Source: VBOC01 sp964512655
GTDB lineage: Bacteria; Bacteroidota; Ignavibacteria; UBA10030; SZUA-254
Direction: 5' to 3'
NCBI GenBank assembly: GCA_964512655.1
Contig: CAZEJT010000007.1
Coordinates: 1-64,000, forward strand
Length of the DNA stretch: 64,000 nucleotides
Shown: positions 17,317-25,506 of the stretch, piece by piece
Numbering within the stretch: position 1 is the stretch's first letter
How the letters are laid out: each line of letters begins with the position of its first letter
Program-made: the position numbers and the translations under genes
Notes under the pieces: generated by a model
What the model was told of the DNA's origin: nothing
What the model saw: only the letters and a program-made list of their open reading frames with translations
The model's database searches: none

Positions 17317-18774
17317 CTAGAACGGCGGCTCTGCTTCCGCGAGACTTGGTGGCGGGATGTACCCTTCAAGGCTTGCCGGGGCTCTCAGTTCAAACCCTGC
17401 ATATTCCTTTTTGAACGTGAGGAGCGCGTGCCCTGTTGGACCGTTTCTTTGTTTGCCGATGATGATCTCTGCGAGCCCTTCAGCATCCACCGTGCCCCCA
17501 TCCACATCTTTAATTTCCTTGATGTTATATGTTTCCGGCCTGTGCACGAAAATTACGACGTCCGCGTCCTGCTCGAGTCCGCCGGATTCACGAAGATCTG
17601 CGAGTACGGGACGTTTATCGCCGCGAGATTCCAGGGCGCGGTTTAGTTGAGAGAGCGCTATGACAGGGATGTTCAGTTCTTTTGCTAACGCCTTCAGTGA
17701 CCGCGATATCATCGCGATCTCGCGCTCGCGAGACTCGGCGCTCTTGGGACCCTGGATCAACTGGAGGTAATCGGCAATGAGAAGGCCGATGCCGTGCTCC
17801 GCCTTCAGTCGGCGCGCCTTCGCCCGTAGTTCGAGAATGCTCAATGAGGCAGAATCATCGATGAAGATTTTCGCGTCGGCAAGTCTGCCGACATTTCTAC
17901 TCAAATATTTCCAGTTTTCAGCAGGAAGTTTCCCTGTGCGTAACAAGTGCGCGTTGACCCTCGCCTCGGCGGAGAGCATGCGGATTATGAGCTGCTGCTC
18001 AGACATCTCGAGGCTGAAGATGGCGACACTCGTTTTTTTTGAGTGGTGAAGAGCCGCATTGCGAGCGATAGAGAGAGCCAGAGCAGTCTTTCCCTGGCTG
18101 GGCCGACCCGCCAAAATGATGAGGTCGGAATTCTGAAACCCTCCGGTCATATCGTCGAGTGAGCGAAAACCGCTCGGAACTCCCGTCACGCCGCTGTGTT
18201 TCCCGTGGATCTCTTCCAGCATCGCGAAGGTCTCATGCATCGCCCGGCTGATCGGAGTAAACGTCTTCTTGAGACGGCGCTCGGAGATCTGGAAAATCTT
18301 CGATTCCGCCTCGTCAAGAAGATCGAGCGCGTCTTCCGTATCGCTGTATGCGCGCGATGCGACGGCGGTGGATGCGGCGATCAGATTCCGCATCAGCGCC
18401 CTCTCAAGGACGATCCGGGCATGATAGTCGATATTCGCCGAGCTCGTCACGTTCATTGTGAGGGAGGAGATGTACGAAGGATCTTCCATGGGGTCGAGCT
18501 CGCCCCTGCTCCTCAGGTCTTCGACAACGGTGACGGCATCGACAGGCTCGCCCTTCTCAAAGAGCGAGAGCATCGATCGATAGAGCTTCTGATGCGTTGG
18601 ATCGTAGAAGCTCTCCGCGTCGAGGATTTCGAATGCCTTCGGAACGGCCTCCTTGTCGATCAGCATCGCTCCGAGAACTGACTTCTCGACGTCCACCGCC
18701 TGCGGCGGCGTTCGCCCGGCCGATGCGGAGGGGGCTTCTACGCCTGCCGGGAAATTAAGAGTTCCGTTAGCCAT
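17317..18774 (-). CDS. dnaB: replicative DNA helicase DnaB
   Basis: 485 aa. The N-terminal domain (about 20-130, VEKSVLGAMLIDKEA) is followed by a linker and the RecA-like motor (about 190-460) with Walker A GRPSQGKTAL (about 220), IFSLEMS, Walker B LLIADYLQLI, SLKALAKELNIPVIALSQLNR and DLRESGGLEQDADVV. No intein is inserted. DnaB forms the hexameric helicase ahead of the fork. Its ATG overlaps the last base of the glycosylase stop (TAATG), so it is coupled to the DNA-repair gene upstream. Confidence 0.97.
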   Translation of the reverse strand: MANGTLNFPAGVEAPSASAGRTPPQAVDVEKSVLGAMLIDKEAVPKAFEILDAESFYDPTHQKLYRSMLSLFEKGEPVDAVTVVEDLRSRGELDPMEDPSYISSLTMNVTSSANIDYHARIVLERALMRNLIAASTAVASRAYSDTEDALDLLDEAESKIFQISERRLKKTFTPISRAMHETFAMLEEIHGKHSGVTGVPSGFRSLDDMTGGFQNSDLIILAGRPSQGKTALALSIARNAALHHSKKTSVAIFSLEMSEQQLIIRMLSAEARVNAHLLRTGKLPAENWKYLSRNVGRLADAKIFIDDSASLSILELRAKARRLKAEHGIGLLIADYLQLIQGPKSAESREREIAMISRSLKALAKELNIPVIALSQLNRALESRGDKRPVLADLRESGGLEQDADVVIFVHRPETYNIKEIKDVDGGTVDAEGLAEIIIGKQRNGPTGHALLTFKKEYAGFELRAPASLEGYIPPPSLAEAEPPF

Positions 18775-19496
18775 TACGACCCCTCCTTCAATTTACTCTG
18801 TTCATAAAGATCCCTGAACATTTTCATGTCCTCCCATGCCGGGCGCTTCCAGTTGGGATTGCGCAGGAGCGCCGCCGGGTGGTAGGTGACGATCAGCGTC
18901 GATCCCATGAACTCATGCGTGCGCCCCCTGAGGGAGGAAAGCGCATCGTTCGTTCTCAGGAGCCATTGGGCTGAAATCCGGCCGAGACAGATGATGAATT
19001 TGGGTTTGATGAGCTCGATCTGTTTCAAAAGGTAGGGCGAACAGGTTTCCATCTCGGAAGGCAGGGGTTCGCGGTTGTTCGGCGGCCTGCACTTCAGAAT
19101 GTTGCAAATATACACATCTTCCCGCTTCATGCCAACCGCCTCGATGATCTTGTTGAGGAGCTGGCCCGCCCTCCCGACGAACGGCTCCCCCTGCGCGTCC
19201 TCGTCGGCGCCGGGCGCCTCGCCGATAAACATGACGTCGGCCTTCTGGCTTCCCGTGCCGAAGACGAACTTCGTCCGGGTCTGCCCAAGAGGGCACTTGA
19301 GGCATTCGTGGATCCCATCGTAGAGCTCGCCGGGCGATTGGGCTGCTACCCAGGGCTCGTCCGGGTAGCCCCGGACAGGGGCTCCGCCGGCGGGCGCCTT
19401 CTTCTTACCCTCTTCTACGTAGACGATATTTCCAAAGAGATCACGCTGCTGCATGAGGTAGGAGCGCGTGCTGTCAAGAAACTCCTCCCGGCTCAC
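18774..19496 (-). CDS. type-4 (Fe-S) uracil-DNA glycosylase
   Basis: 240 aa. Motif A GEAPGADEDAQG, the FVGRAG loop, the CNILKCRPPNNREP motif and motif B TYHPAALLRNP define family 4. Cysteines for the 4Fe-4S cluster are in CLKCP and later in CNILKC/ETCSPYL. The enzyme removes uracil from DNA produced by cytosine deamination. An N-terminal 45-residue extension rich in charged residues is typical of FCB homologues. The start overlaps coaBC by 4 bp (ATGA) and the end overlaps dnaB by 1 bp. Confidence 0.95.
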   Translation of the reverse strand: MSREEFLDSTRSYLMQQRDLFGNIVYVEEGKKKAPAGGAPVRGYPDEPWVAAQSPGELYDGIHECLKCPLGQTRTKFVFGTGSQKADVMFIGEAPGADEDAQGEPFVGRAGQLLNKIIEAVGMKREDVYICNILKCRPPNNREPLPSEMETCSPYLLKQIELIKPKFIICLGRISAQWLLRTNDALSSLRGRTHEFMGSTLIVTYHPAALLRNPNWKRPAWEDMKMFRDLYEQSKLKEGS

Positions 19497-20707
19497 AACA
19501 ATTTCGCTACCCTGTCGAGGATGCGGTGTGCAACGTCGAACTTCGGCATCTTCTTCAGCCGCTCGACCTTTCCGGACTTCGTGATGATCGTGACCACGTT
19601 GGTATCCGTATTGAAGCCCGCGCCGTCGGTGAGAGGATTGTTGAGCACGATCATGTCGAGTTTCTTCCCCTTGAGCTTTGACTTTGCGTTGCGAAGCCCA
19701 TTGTCTGTCTCAAGGGCAAACCCCACGACGACCGCCCGGTGCTTCCTGTTGGCAAGCTCTCCGAGAATGTCGGGCGTGCGCTTCAACCGGAGCGTCATCG
19801 ACTCGCCGTCGAGCTGTTCTTTCTTGATCTTCGAGGCGGCGGCCTTCACGGGCGCAAAATCGGCAACTGCCGCGGCCATGATGACCGCGTTCGCCTTCCC
19901 CGCCTCTCCGGCTACGGCCCGCGACATCTGTGCCGCGGATTCGACGTCGATCCGCCGCACGTGCCTCGGCGTCGGGAGAGAGACGGAACCCGCTATGAGC
20001 GTCACGTCGGCTCCGCGCAATGCCGCCGCGTTTGCGAGCGCGAATCCCATTTTTCCCGATGACCTGTTTCCAAGGTACCTGACCGGATCGATCGCCTCCC
20101 GCGTGGGTCCGGCGGTGACGAGAATCTTTTTCCCCTTCAGATCACTCCGCGCCGAGTCGAGAATTTCTTCAACCCCATGGACGATCGCGGCGATCTCGGG
20201 GAGACGCCCGGGCCCCGTAAGTCCGCTCGCGAGCTCTCCTTCTTCCGGTGGAAGGACGGTGTAGCCAAGCTCCCGAAGCCGGGTGAGATTCCCCTGAGTC
20301 GCGCTATTGAGGAGCATGTCGGTATCCATCGCGGGCGCCAGCACGATCGGACACCGGGCTGCAAGGGCAAGCGTGGAAACGGCGTCGTCGGCGTATCCTC
20401 CGGCGAGCTTGGCCATGACGTTGGCGGTGGCGGGGGCGATCAGCATGACATCGGCCCAGCGTCCCAGATCGATGTGCCATGTGCCGGCGTCCACTGAGCC
20501 CGAGGATTCCTGGGGAAATGTCCCGACGACGACTTTTTCCCCCGAGAGGGTGGAGAGAACCAGCGGCGTCACGAATTGCTTCGCCGCCTCGGTCATCACG
20601 ATGCGGACAGCCGCGCCTGCTTTCTTGAACTCACGAACGACGAGCGGAATTTTGTATGCGGCAATCCCCCCTGTGACCCCCACGAGGATGTGTTTCTTCT
20701 TCAACAT
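19493..20707 (-). CDS. coaBC: bifunctional phosphopantothenoylcysteine decarboxylase/synthetase
   Basis: 404 aa. N-terminal CoaC flavoprotein domain (1 to about 180): GVTGGIAAYK, catalytic His in TWHIDLGRWAD, PATANVMAKLAGG. C-terminal CoaB domain (about 185-404): ILVTAGPTREAIDPVRYLGNRSSGKMG, AAVADF. It makes 4'-phosphopantetheine from phosphopantothenate, Cys and CTP, for CoA. Two CoaC positions differ from the E. coli enzyme: PAMN is PAMD, and the flap motif LACG is LASG (Ser for the reactive Cys). Both variants are familiar in Bacteroidota. Order rpoZ-coaBC is widely conserved. Confidence 0.96.
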   Translation of the reverse strand: MLKKKHILVGVTGGIAAYKIPLVVREFKKAGAAVRIVMTEAAKQFVTPLVLSTLSGEKVVVGTFPQESSGSVDAGTWHIDLGRWADVMLIAPATANVMAKLAGGYADDAVSTLALAARCPIVLAPAMDTDMLLNSATQGNLTRLRELGYTVLPPEEGELASGLTGPGRLPEIAAIVHGVEEILDSARSDLKGKKILVTAGPTREAIDPVRYLGNRSSGKMGFALANAAALRGADVTLIAGSVSLPTPRHVRRIDVESAAQMSRAVAGEAGKANAVIMAAAVADFAPVKAAASKIKKEQLDGESMTLRLKRTPDILGELANRKHRAVVVGFALETDNGLRNAKSKLKGKKLDMIVLNNPLTDGAGFNTDTNVVTIITKSGKVERLKKMPKFDVAHRILDRVAKLL

Positions 20708-20730
20708 GGGCGCCGAAGGAGCCTTCCCGG

Positions 20731-21057
20731 TCAGACCGCCGGCAACGGCGGCGGCTCTTCCTCCTTGTAACGGTGTGTGAGCTTGTTCTCCATCAGCTCC
20801 TCGACCGCGATCTCGGTCGGCTTTGGCCTCTGCTCGAATTCCTGCGCGACCAGTATCTGGTCGGGATTCGTCTGAGGCTGTTCTGTCTCCTCCTCCGGCT
20901 CGAAGATGCGCGATTGGAGCATTTCGATGCGCTGGTTGAATTCGATCTTCAGCTCTTCATTGATCTGGCGGGCGCGTTTCAGGAGGATGACGATCGCCTC
21001 GTAGATGTTCTCCGCGCGTCCGGTCAGCTGTTCAATGTCGAGTGGTTTAATGGGCAT
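20731..21057 (-). CDS. rpoZ: RNA polymerase omega subunit
   Basis: 108 aa. The N-terminal 45 residues (MPIKPLDIEQLTGRAENIYEAIVILLKRARQIN) and the KPTEIAVEELMENKL motif (about 82-96) match the RPB6-like omega of FCB bacteria. Omega aids assembly of the polymerase. GGAG stands 9 nt before the ATG. It is 23 bp before coaBC. The usual neighbour gmk is missing between it and yicC. Confidence 0.9.
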   Translation of the reverse strand: MPIKPLDIEQLTGRAENIYEAIVILLKRARQINEELKIEFNQRIEMLQSRIFEPEEETEQPQTNPDQILVAQEFEQRPKPTEIAVEELMENKLTHRYKEEEPPPLPAV

Positions 21058-21100
21058 GCAACAATTCTCCGCGTTATGAAAAATCTGGGTGTACTGAGAC

Positions 21101-21138
21101 CGCCGAAACCGGCGCGGTCACGCGGGCTAAATCCCGCG
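21101..21138. repeat. two adjacent hairpins between yicC and rpoZ
   Basis: cgccg-aaac-cggcg (21101-21114) and cgcggg-ctaaat-cccgcg (21121-21138). The second has the same GGCTAAA core as the palindromes at 7065 and 51178, so it may belong to that dispersed family. It stands where gmk is usually found. Confidence 0.6.
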
Positions 21139-21143
21139 ACTGC

Positions 21144-22025
21144 CTATTCTATATTCTGCAATTGCTCCCGGATCTTCTCGAGCTCGTCTTTCATCTCGAC
21201 CACCATGTGGGCGATCTCTGCGCTCCCCGCCTTGGAGCCGATCGTATTGACCTCGCGGTTCATCTCCTGGATGAGGAAGTTGAGCCGGCGGCCGGCGCTT
21301 TCCTCATTCGCGAGGGCGTCTTTGAAGAATTTCGTGTGAGAGCGGAACCGCACGCTCTCTTCGGTCACATCGAGCTTCTCGGCGAAGAGGGCCACCTCCA
21401 GCTCGAGCCGCCCCGCATCAATCACCTTCTTGTCGCCCAGCAGCTGGTTCAATCGCTCTTCGAGCCGTTCCCGCTCGCGCGGAACCATGTCTCTGGCGAT
21501 CTTGGCGATATCGTCGTTGATCCCGTCAAGCCGTTCGATTCTGCCGAGGAGATCCTTCATCAGTTCTCCTCCCTCACGGCGCCGCATCTTTCCCGCGTCG
21601 TCGAGAGCGGCTGCGATCGCCTTCCTCGCAATCTTCCATTCCTCGTCGTCGGCCTCCTCGAGAGCGTCGATCTCGAGAACCTCCGGAAACTTCAACAGGT
21701 GGTCGAGCGTGACCTTGCCCTGAACTCCGGCAGCCTTCCGGAGCTTGTTCAGGAGCTTTACGTAGGACTTCGCAGCCGAGCCGTTGATCTTCAGCGCCGG
21801 TTCGTTTCCGTTTTCCCGCGTAATGGTGACGACGAGGTTGACTTTCCCCCGCGTGAACTTCGTGCGAACAAGTTCTTTCACGTCATTTTCCCTCATCGAG
21901 AGGGTACGCGGGAGGCGGGCGGAGACTTCGAGGAATCTGTTATTCACCGACCGCAGATCGGCAAGGGCCGTGATCCGTTTTTCGGTGACTTCACCACGCC
22001 CATATCCTGTCATGCTTGAAATCAT
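21144..22025 (-). CDS. yicC: YicC family endoribonuclease-like protein
   Basis: 293 aa from the ATG at 22025 (MISSMTGYGRGE), where family members begin; in-frame codons upstream are not needed. N-terminal YicC_N domain with LADLRSVNNRFLEVSARLPR, C-terminal DUF1732 (about 205-293) with FRSHTKFFKDAL, GRRLNFLIQEMNREVNTIGSKA and HMVVEMKDELEKIREQLQNIE. E. coli YicC is an RNase that affects small RNA turnover. Leftward; the 118-bp gap to rpoZ holds only two hairpins. Confidence 0.95.
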   Translation of the reverse strand: MISSMTGYGRGEVTEKRITALADLRSVNNRFLEVSARLPRTLSMRENDVKELVRTKFTRGKVNLVVTITRENGNEPALKINGSAAKSYVKLLNKLRKAAGVQGKVTLDHLLKFPEVLEIDALEEADDEEWKIARKAIAAALDDAGKMRRREGGELMKDLLGRIERLDGINDDIAKIARDMVPRERERLEERLNQLLGDKKVIDAGRLELEVALFAEKLDVTEESVRFRSHTKFFKDALANEESAGRRLNFLIQEMNREVNTIGSKAGSAEIAHMVVEMKDELEKIREQLQNIE

Positions 22026-22131
22026 GGAAACCAGCGGCTTTCTGAGGCGCAAATCGTGAGAAAGGTACGAAATATTTATCCTATGTCCAAAGAAACCGGC
22101 GAAGCAGGCGACTTCTCACTCGCCGGACTCA

Positions 22132-22160
22132 TTGGCAATCAGGCCGATTTTCCCTATATT
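22132..22160 (+). promoter_or_regulatory. promoter TTGGCA-17-TATATT for rqcH
   Basis: -35 at 22132-22137, -10 at 22155-22160, 31 bp before the ATG at 22192. It lies in the divergent yicC/rqcH region. Confidence 0.65.
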
Positions 22161-22191
22161 GGGGCTCAATTTTTCGCCCCGGTCCCGCTGC

Positions 22192-23868
22192 ATGGTCACT
22201 CACTTCCTCGCCCTGAGGGCTCTCGCGGGAGAGCTCGACACCCTCTTTCGCACTCTCCGGATCAAAGAAATCTTTACGCAGCAAAAGAATGAGATGATCA
22301 TATCCGCTGAGCCGGCCGATGGGGGGCGGCAGGCGCCCTCAATTCATGTTTCCGTAGATCCGCAGGAAAATTACCTCTTTTCCACGGATGAAACCTCCCG
22401 CGCCAGAAGGAATTCCGTCGACATTTTCGAAGAGACCGCGGGATCTGTCATCAACGGCGTCTCCATCGTGCCATTCGACCGAACTGTGAGAATCGATCTC
22501 CGGGGCGGGCGGCTCCTGCTGTTGCGGCTCTATGGGAGCGCGGCAAGCAACGTCTATCTCACTGACCGGCAACTGACGATACTGAATGCGTTTAAGAACA
22601 GGAAGCGGCTTGAAGGATCGATCCTTCCCGGGCACGAGTTGCGGTTTGATCCGGCTATTCTCGACGATCCCCGCCCATTCAGCGCCGCGATACGCAGGGA
22701 TTCTTCGCTCCCATCGCTTCAGGCGTTGAAAAGCATTCTCCCGATCCTCGGGTCAACCTTTGCGCGCGAGGCCCTCTTCCGCGCGGAGATTGACGCTCAC
22801 CTGCCGATGGGAGAGACGAGCGAGGCGTCGGAAGGACGACTCTACGAGGAAGTCCGAACGATGCTTAGCCTCCCGGCCGGCGGGGGAGCAAGGATTTATG
22901 ATCGCGCGGGTGAGTCTCCCATATTCTCCGTGATCCCTCTTCACCACCTCGGATCGGAGGATTTCGACAGTTTCCGGAGCGTGACCGATGCAGTCCGATC
23001 GTTCATCGGACAGGAATCGCGGTCCCGATCCCTCCAATCGGAGAAGAGCGGCCTCCTTGAGAGAATCGAAACAGAATTGAAGAGGACGAGACGGTCGTTT
23101 GAAGCCGCGGCAGCTTCCCGTGATCCATCGCGCCCAGCGGAATACGAGAGGATGGGCCGCCTCATTATGGCCAACATTCATCTTGTGTCGAAGGGAGCTG
23201 ACCGGATCGAAGTCGCCGATCCCGATCCGCCCGGACCGGACCGATCAATCGTGAGCATTGCGCTCAATCCCGCTCTGACACCCGCACGCAATGCACAGGA
23301 ATATTTCAAGAAGGCGACAAAAGCAAAGAGCGCGGAGCTGGAAATGGGCATACGCCTCAAAAACCTTGCGCGGAAGGCGGATGTCCTCGAAGAATTGTTC
23401 CGGCAGATTCAAACGGCCGTGGATCCCGATGAACTGAAGGAGATCAGGAGGAAGCACGCGCGCGTACTGAAGAGCGCGGCTCCCTCAGCCGCCTCGCCGG
23501 GCGAGCCGTCCCTCCCATACCGGGAATTCGAGGTGACGGGCGGGTTCAAGGTCCTGGCCGGCAAAAGCAGCGCAGGAAACGACATCCTCACGGCAAAATA
23601 CGCAAAACCGAACGATCTCTGGTTTCATGCGAGGGGAGCGAGCGGCTCCCATACTGTCCTCAAGGTTGGAAAGGGGCAGCACGTGCCAAAAGAGGCAATT
23701 CGGGCGGCCGCAGCGATCGCCGCCTATTATAGTAAGATGCGGAATGCCTCAAACGTGCCGGTTGCGTACTGCGAGAGGAAATACGTGCGCAAGCCCCGTG
23801 GCGCTCCGCCGGGAACCGTAACCCTGGAGCGCGAGGAAATCGTCTTCGTCAACCCCCGTTTGCCTTGA
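22192..23868 (+). CDS. rqcH: RqcH/NFACT family ribosome quality-control protein
   Basis: 558 aa from the ATG at 22192 (MVTHFLALRALAGELD), where the NFACT-N domain begins. The Asp-Arg pair needed for tRNA-Ala handling is present (PFDRTVRIDL, D96-R97). A coiled-coil middle (about 285-430) precedes NFACT-R (about 445-558; DLWFHARGASGSHTVLK). Bacterial RqcH binds obstructed 50S subunits and adds C-terminal alanine tails that mark stalled peptides for decay. Older databases call it fibronectin-binding protein. The stop codon lies inside a hairpin that also holds the next promoter's -35. Confidence 0.93.
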   Translation: MVTHFLALRALAGELDTLFRTLRIKEIFTQQKNEMIISAEPADGGRQAPSIHVSVDPQENYLFSTDETSRARRNSVDIFEETAGSVINGVSIVPFDRTVRIDLRGGRLLLLRLYGSAASNVYLTDRQLTILNAFKNRKRLEGSILPGHELRFDPAILDDPRPFSAAIRRDSSLPSLQALKSILPILGSTFAREALFRAEIDAHLPMGETSEASEGRLYEEVRTMLSLPAGGGARIYDRAGESPIFSVIPLHHLGSEDFDSFRSVTDAVRSFIGQESRSRSLQSEKSGLLERIETELKRTRRSFEAAAASRDPSRPAEYERMGRLIMANIHLVSKGADRIEVADPDPPGPDRSIVSIALNPALTPARNAQEYFKKATKAKSAELEMGIRLKNLARKADVLEELFRQIQTAVDPDELKEIRRKHARVLKSAAPSAASPGEPSLPYREFEVTGGFKVLAGKSSAGNDILTAKYAKPNDLWFHARGASGSHTVLKVGKGQHVPKEAIRAAAAIAAYYSKMRNASNVPVAYCERKYVRKPRGAPPGTVTLEREEIVFVNPRLP

Positions 23869-23878
23869 TAAAACGGGG
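23854..23878 (+). terminator. hairpin at the rqcH stop, overlapping next promoter
   Basis: CCCCGTTT (23854-23861) pairs with AAACGGGG (23871-23878), loop of 9 holding the rqcH stop codon. No T-run follows on this strand, so it may be a 3' end stabiliser more than a terminator. Confidence 0.45.
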
Positions 23879-23893
23879 AAAACTTCGTATACT
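23865..23893 (+). promoter_or_regulatory. promoter TTGATA-17-TATACT for small barrel gene
   Basis: -35 at 23865-23870, -10 at 23888-23893; the ATG is at 23972. This is among the closest matches to sigma-70 consensus in the window. Confidence 0.7.
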
Positions 23894-23971
23894 CTTGCTC
23901 TTCTTTGCTGAACCGCCCCCCCGGGGTTTTCGCCAGATCAATCGTTTGATCATTTAAAGAGGGAATGTGAC

Positions 23972-24616
23972 ATGAAGCGTTTCGTGCCTATTATTATGTT
24001 CAACCTATGCCTCATCGTGCCTTTGCTCGCGCAGGACGACGCCGCGACCGTAAAGACCCCGGTGATATCGTTGTGGGGCGGCGGTTCGATCCCGTACCTG
24101 CCGGAGTACTCCCGGCAGTGGTGGAAGAATGGCTGGAACATAGGCGGCGGTTACGGGTATGATTTTTCACCCGGCTCGGTAGGCTACAGCAGTCTTCTCC
24201 TCACCGCTCAGTATGCACGTTTCGCCTTCGATGTTAACGGGACTCTGACCAACCTCAACCTCCTTCAGAAAAAGGTTTCGCTGACGAGGAATCCCACTAC
24301 GATCTTCGACGCGATGCTCTGCTATAAGGGAGCCTTCTCACCCGGCCCGAAGACACCCGCCCCATATTTCCTCTTCGGGATCGGTTTCCTTCACTACTCG
24401 GAAGGCGCGGTTACAGCGACAGGGGATACCTCGTTCACGAATCCGGCCAAGAGTCAGTCGGCATTCGGGTGGACGGTTGGGGCAGGGGTGGAATATCCTG
24501 TTACGGAGATGATCCGCGTCTTCGCGCAGGTTAAATCGACTCTTGGAGTGACCGATCCTACCCGCCAGTACTTTCCGATCAGCGGGGGAATCTCGTACCG
24601 GCTGGGAAGCCGGTAG
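23972..24616 (+). CDS. small outer-membrane beta-barrel protein
   Basis: 214 aa. GAGGGAA precedes the ATG by about 7 nt. Signal peptide residues 1-20 (MKRFVPIIMF.., LLAQ). The rest is eight or so amphipathic strands with turns (GGYGYDFSPGSVGYSSLLLTAQYARFAF; FGWTVGAGVEYPVTEMIRVFAQVK; final GGISYRLGSR), as in OmpA/OmpW-like 8-stranded barrels. Function unknown. It has its own promoter and faces a convergent gene across a 46-bp gap with two palindromes. Confidence 0.75.
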   Translation: MKRFVPIIMFNLCLIVPLLAQDDAATVKTPVISLWGGGSIPYLPEYSRQWWKNGWNIGGGYGYDFSPGSVGYSSLLLTAQYARFAFDVNGTLTNLNLLQKKVSLTRNPTTIFDAMLCYKGAFSPGPKTPAPYFLFGIGFLHYSEGAVTATGDTSFTNPAKSQSAFGWTVGAGVEYPVTEMIRVFAQVKSTLGVTDPTRQYFPISGGISYRLGSR

Positions 24617-24619
24617 GCA

Positions 24620-24662
24620 CACCCTGTAGGGTGCGTATGTTGCGGGTGGGCCTACAGGCCCT
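24620..24662. repeat. two palindromes between convergent genes
   Basis: caccct-gt-agggtg (24620-24633) belongs to the CCCTTTAGGG family (same flank gtgcg); gggcct-ac-aggccc (24648-24661) follows. They may serve as a bidirectional terminator or be dispersed repeats. Confidence 0.65.
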
Positions 24663-25502
24663 TTACCGCTCCTCCTCCCCCGCGGGTACGGGGTAAAAGT
24701 TCTTCGCCTTCAGACCGCATTCCTTCGCAGCCTCGTTCATCAGCTTCAGGATGTTTGTTCTGTCGGTGAAGAGCGCCGGCCCGATCTCTTCCGGAGGCCT
24801 CCCGACGGGGCGATAGGGCACGCTATGGAGCGTATGCCCGACAGTGTCATGCTCCTCCCCGATTGATCCGGTAAACCCCCACACGTCGTCGAACTTGCCG
24901 TTGTATTTCGTGCTCCTCACGACGATGCGCCTCTCCACCCAATCCCGTTTCGGATCCATGTCTGCCTGAACCAGCGCATCCAGGGTTCCGTCGAAGTTTT
25001 CGTCCGCCCAGTGGTTGAAGATAATCGCGGCGTGCCCCACGAAATAGTCGGCCTGCGATTCCGACATGCGGATCCCTCGCTCGGGGAAATCGGGTGGGAA
25101 ATCGGCGGGCTTGAGGGCCGCCGCGCCTCCGACGATGGCAAAATAGTCGATCCTCCCGTCCTGGTTCCTGTCGTACACATACCCCCATGTCGTGATCTTT
25201 CCCGCGTTCACCCCGTTGTATTGGAATTCCACCGAAAGCGAGATGGAATCCTGCGCGTCTTGGAAGGGCGTCAGGGTAACCGCGGCGAGGAGAACGCGCG
25301 GATCCCGTTCGTACCCCACGAATGTGATGTAGCGCTCCGAGATCTTCTTGCTGCAGGTCACCCTGAGCTTCTTATCGTAGTTGGGGAAGCGGCACACCGA
25401 ATCGGCGTGTGGATAAAAATCGGTAAGCCGCGCCGTCTGAGAAGCGGCCTCCCCCCTGAACAGCAGCAGGAGGAACACCGCGGCAAGCGAAACTCCCGGC
25501 AT
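24663..25502 (-). CDS. secreted protein with calcium-loop motifs
   Basis: 279 aa from the ATG at 25502, chosen because GAAAGG precedes it and a signal peptide follows (MPGVSLAAVFLLLLFRG..). Two loops look like EF-hand/dockerin calcium sites: DRNQDGRIDYF (about 127-137) and DENFDGTLDAL (about 186-196), each with Asp/Asn at positions 1, 3, 5 and Asp at 9. No catalytic motif is evident and I do not recognise the family. It starts 4 bp after the end of the upstream HEYGH peptidase gene, so the two are co-transcribed and may act together outside the cytoplasm. Confidence 0.72.
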   Translation of the reverse strand: MPGVSLAAVFLLLLFRGEAASQTARLTDFYPHADSVCRFPNYDKKLRVTCSKKISERYITFVGYERDPRVLLAAVTLTPFQDAQDSISLSVEFQYNGVNAGKITTWGYVYDRNQDGRIDYFAIVGGAAALKPADFPPDFPERGIRMSESQADYFVGHAAIIFNHWADENFDGTLDALVQADMDPKRDWVERRIVVRSTKYNGKFDDVWGFTGSIGEEHDTVGHTLHSVPYRPVGRPPEEIGPALFTDRTNILKLMNEAAKECGLKAKNFYPVPAGEEER

Positions 25503-25506
25503 CCTT

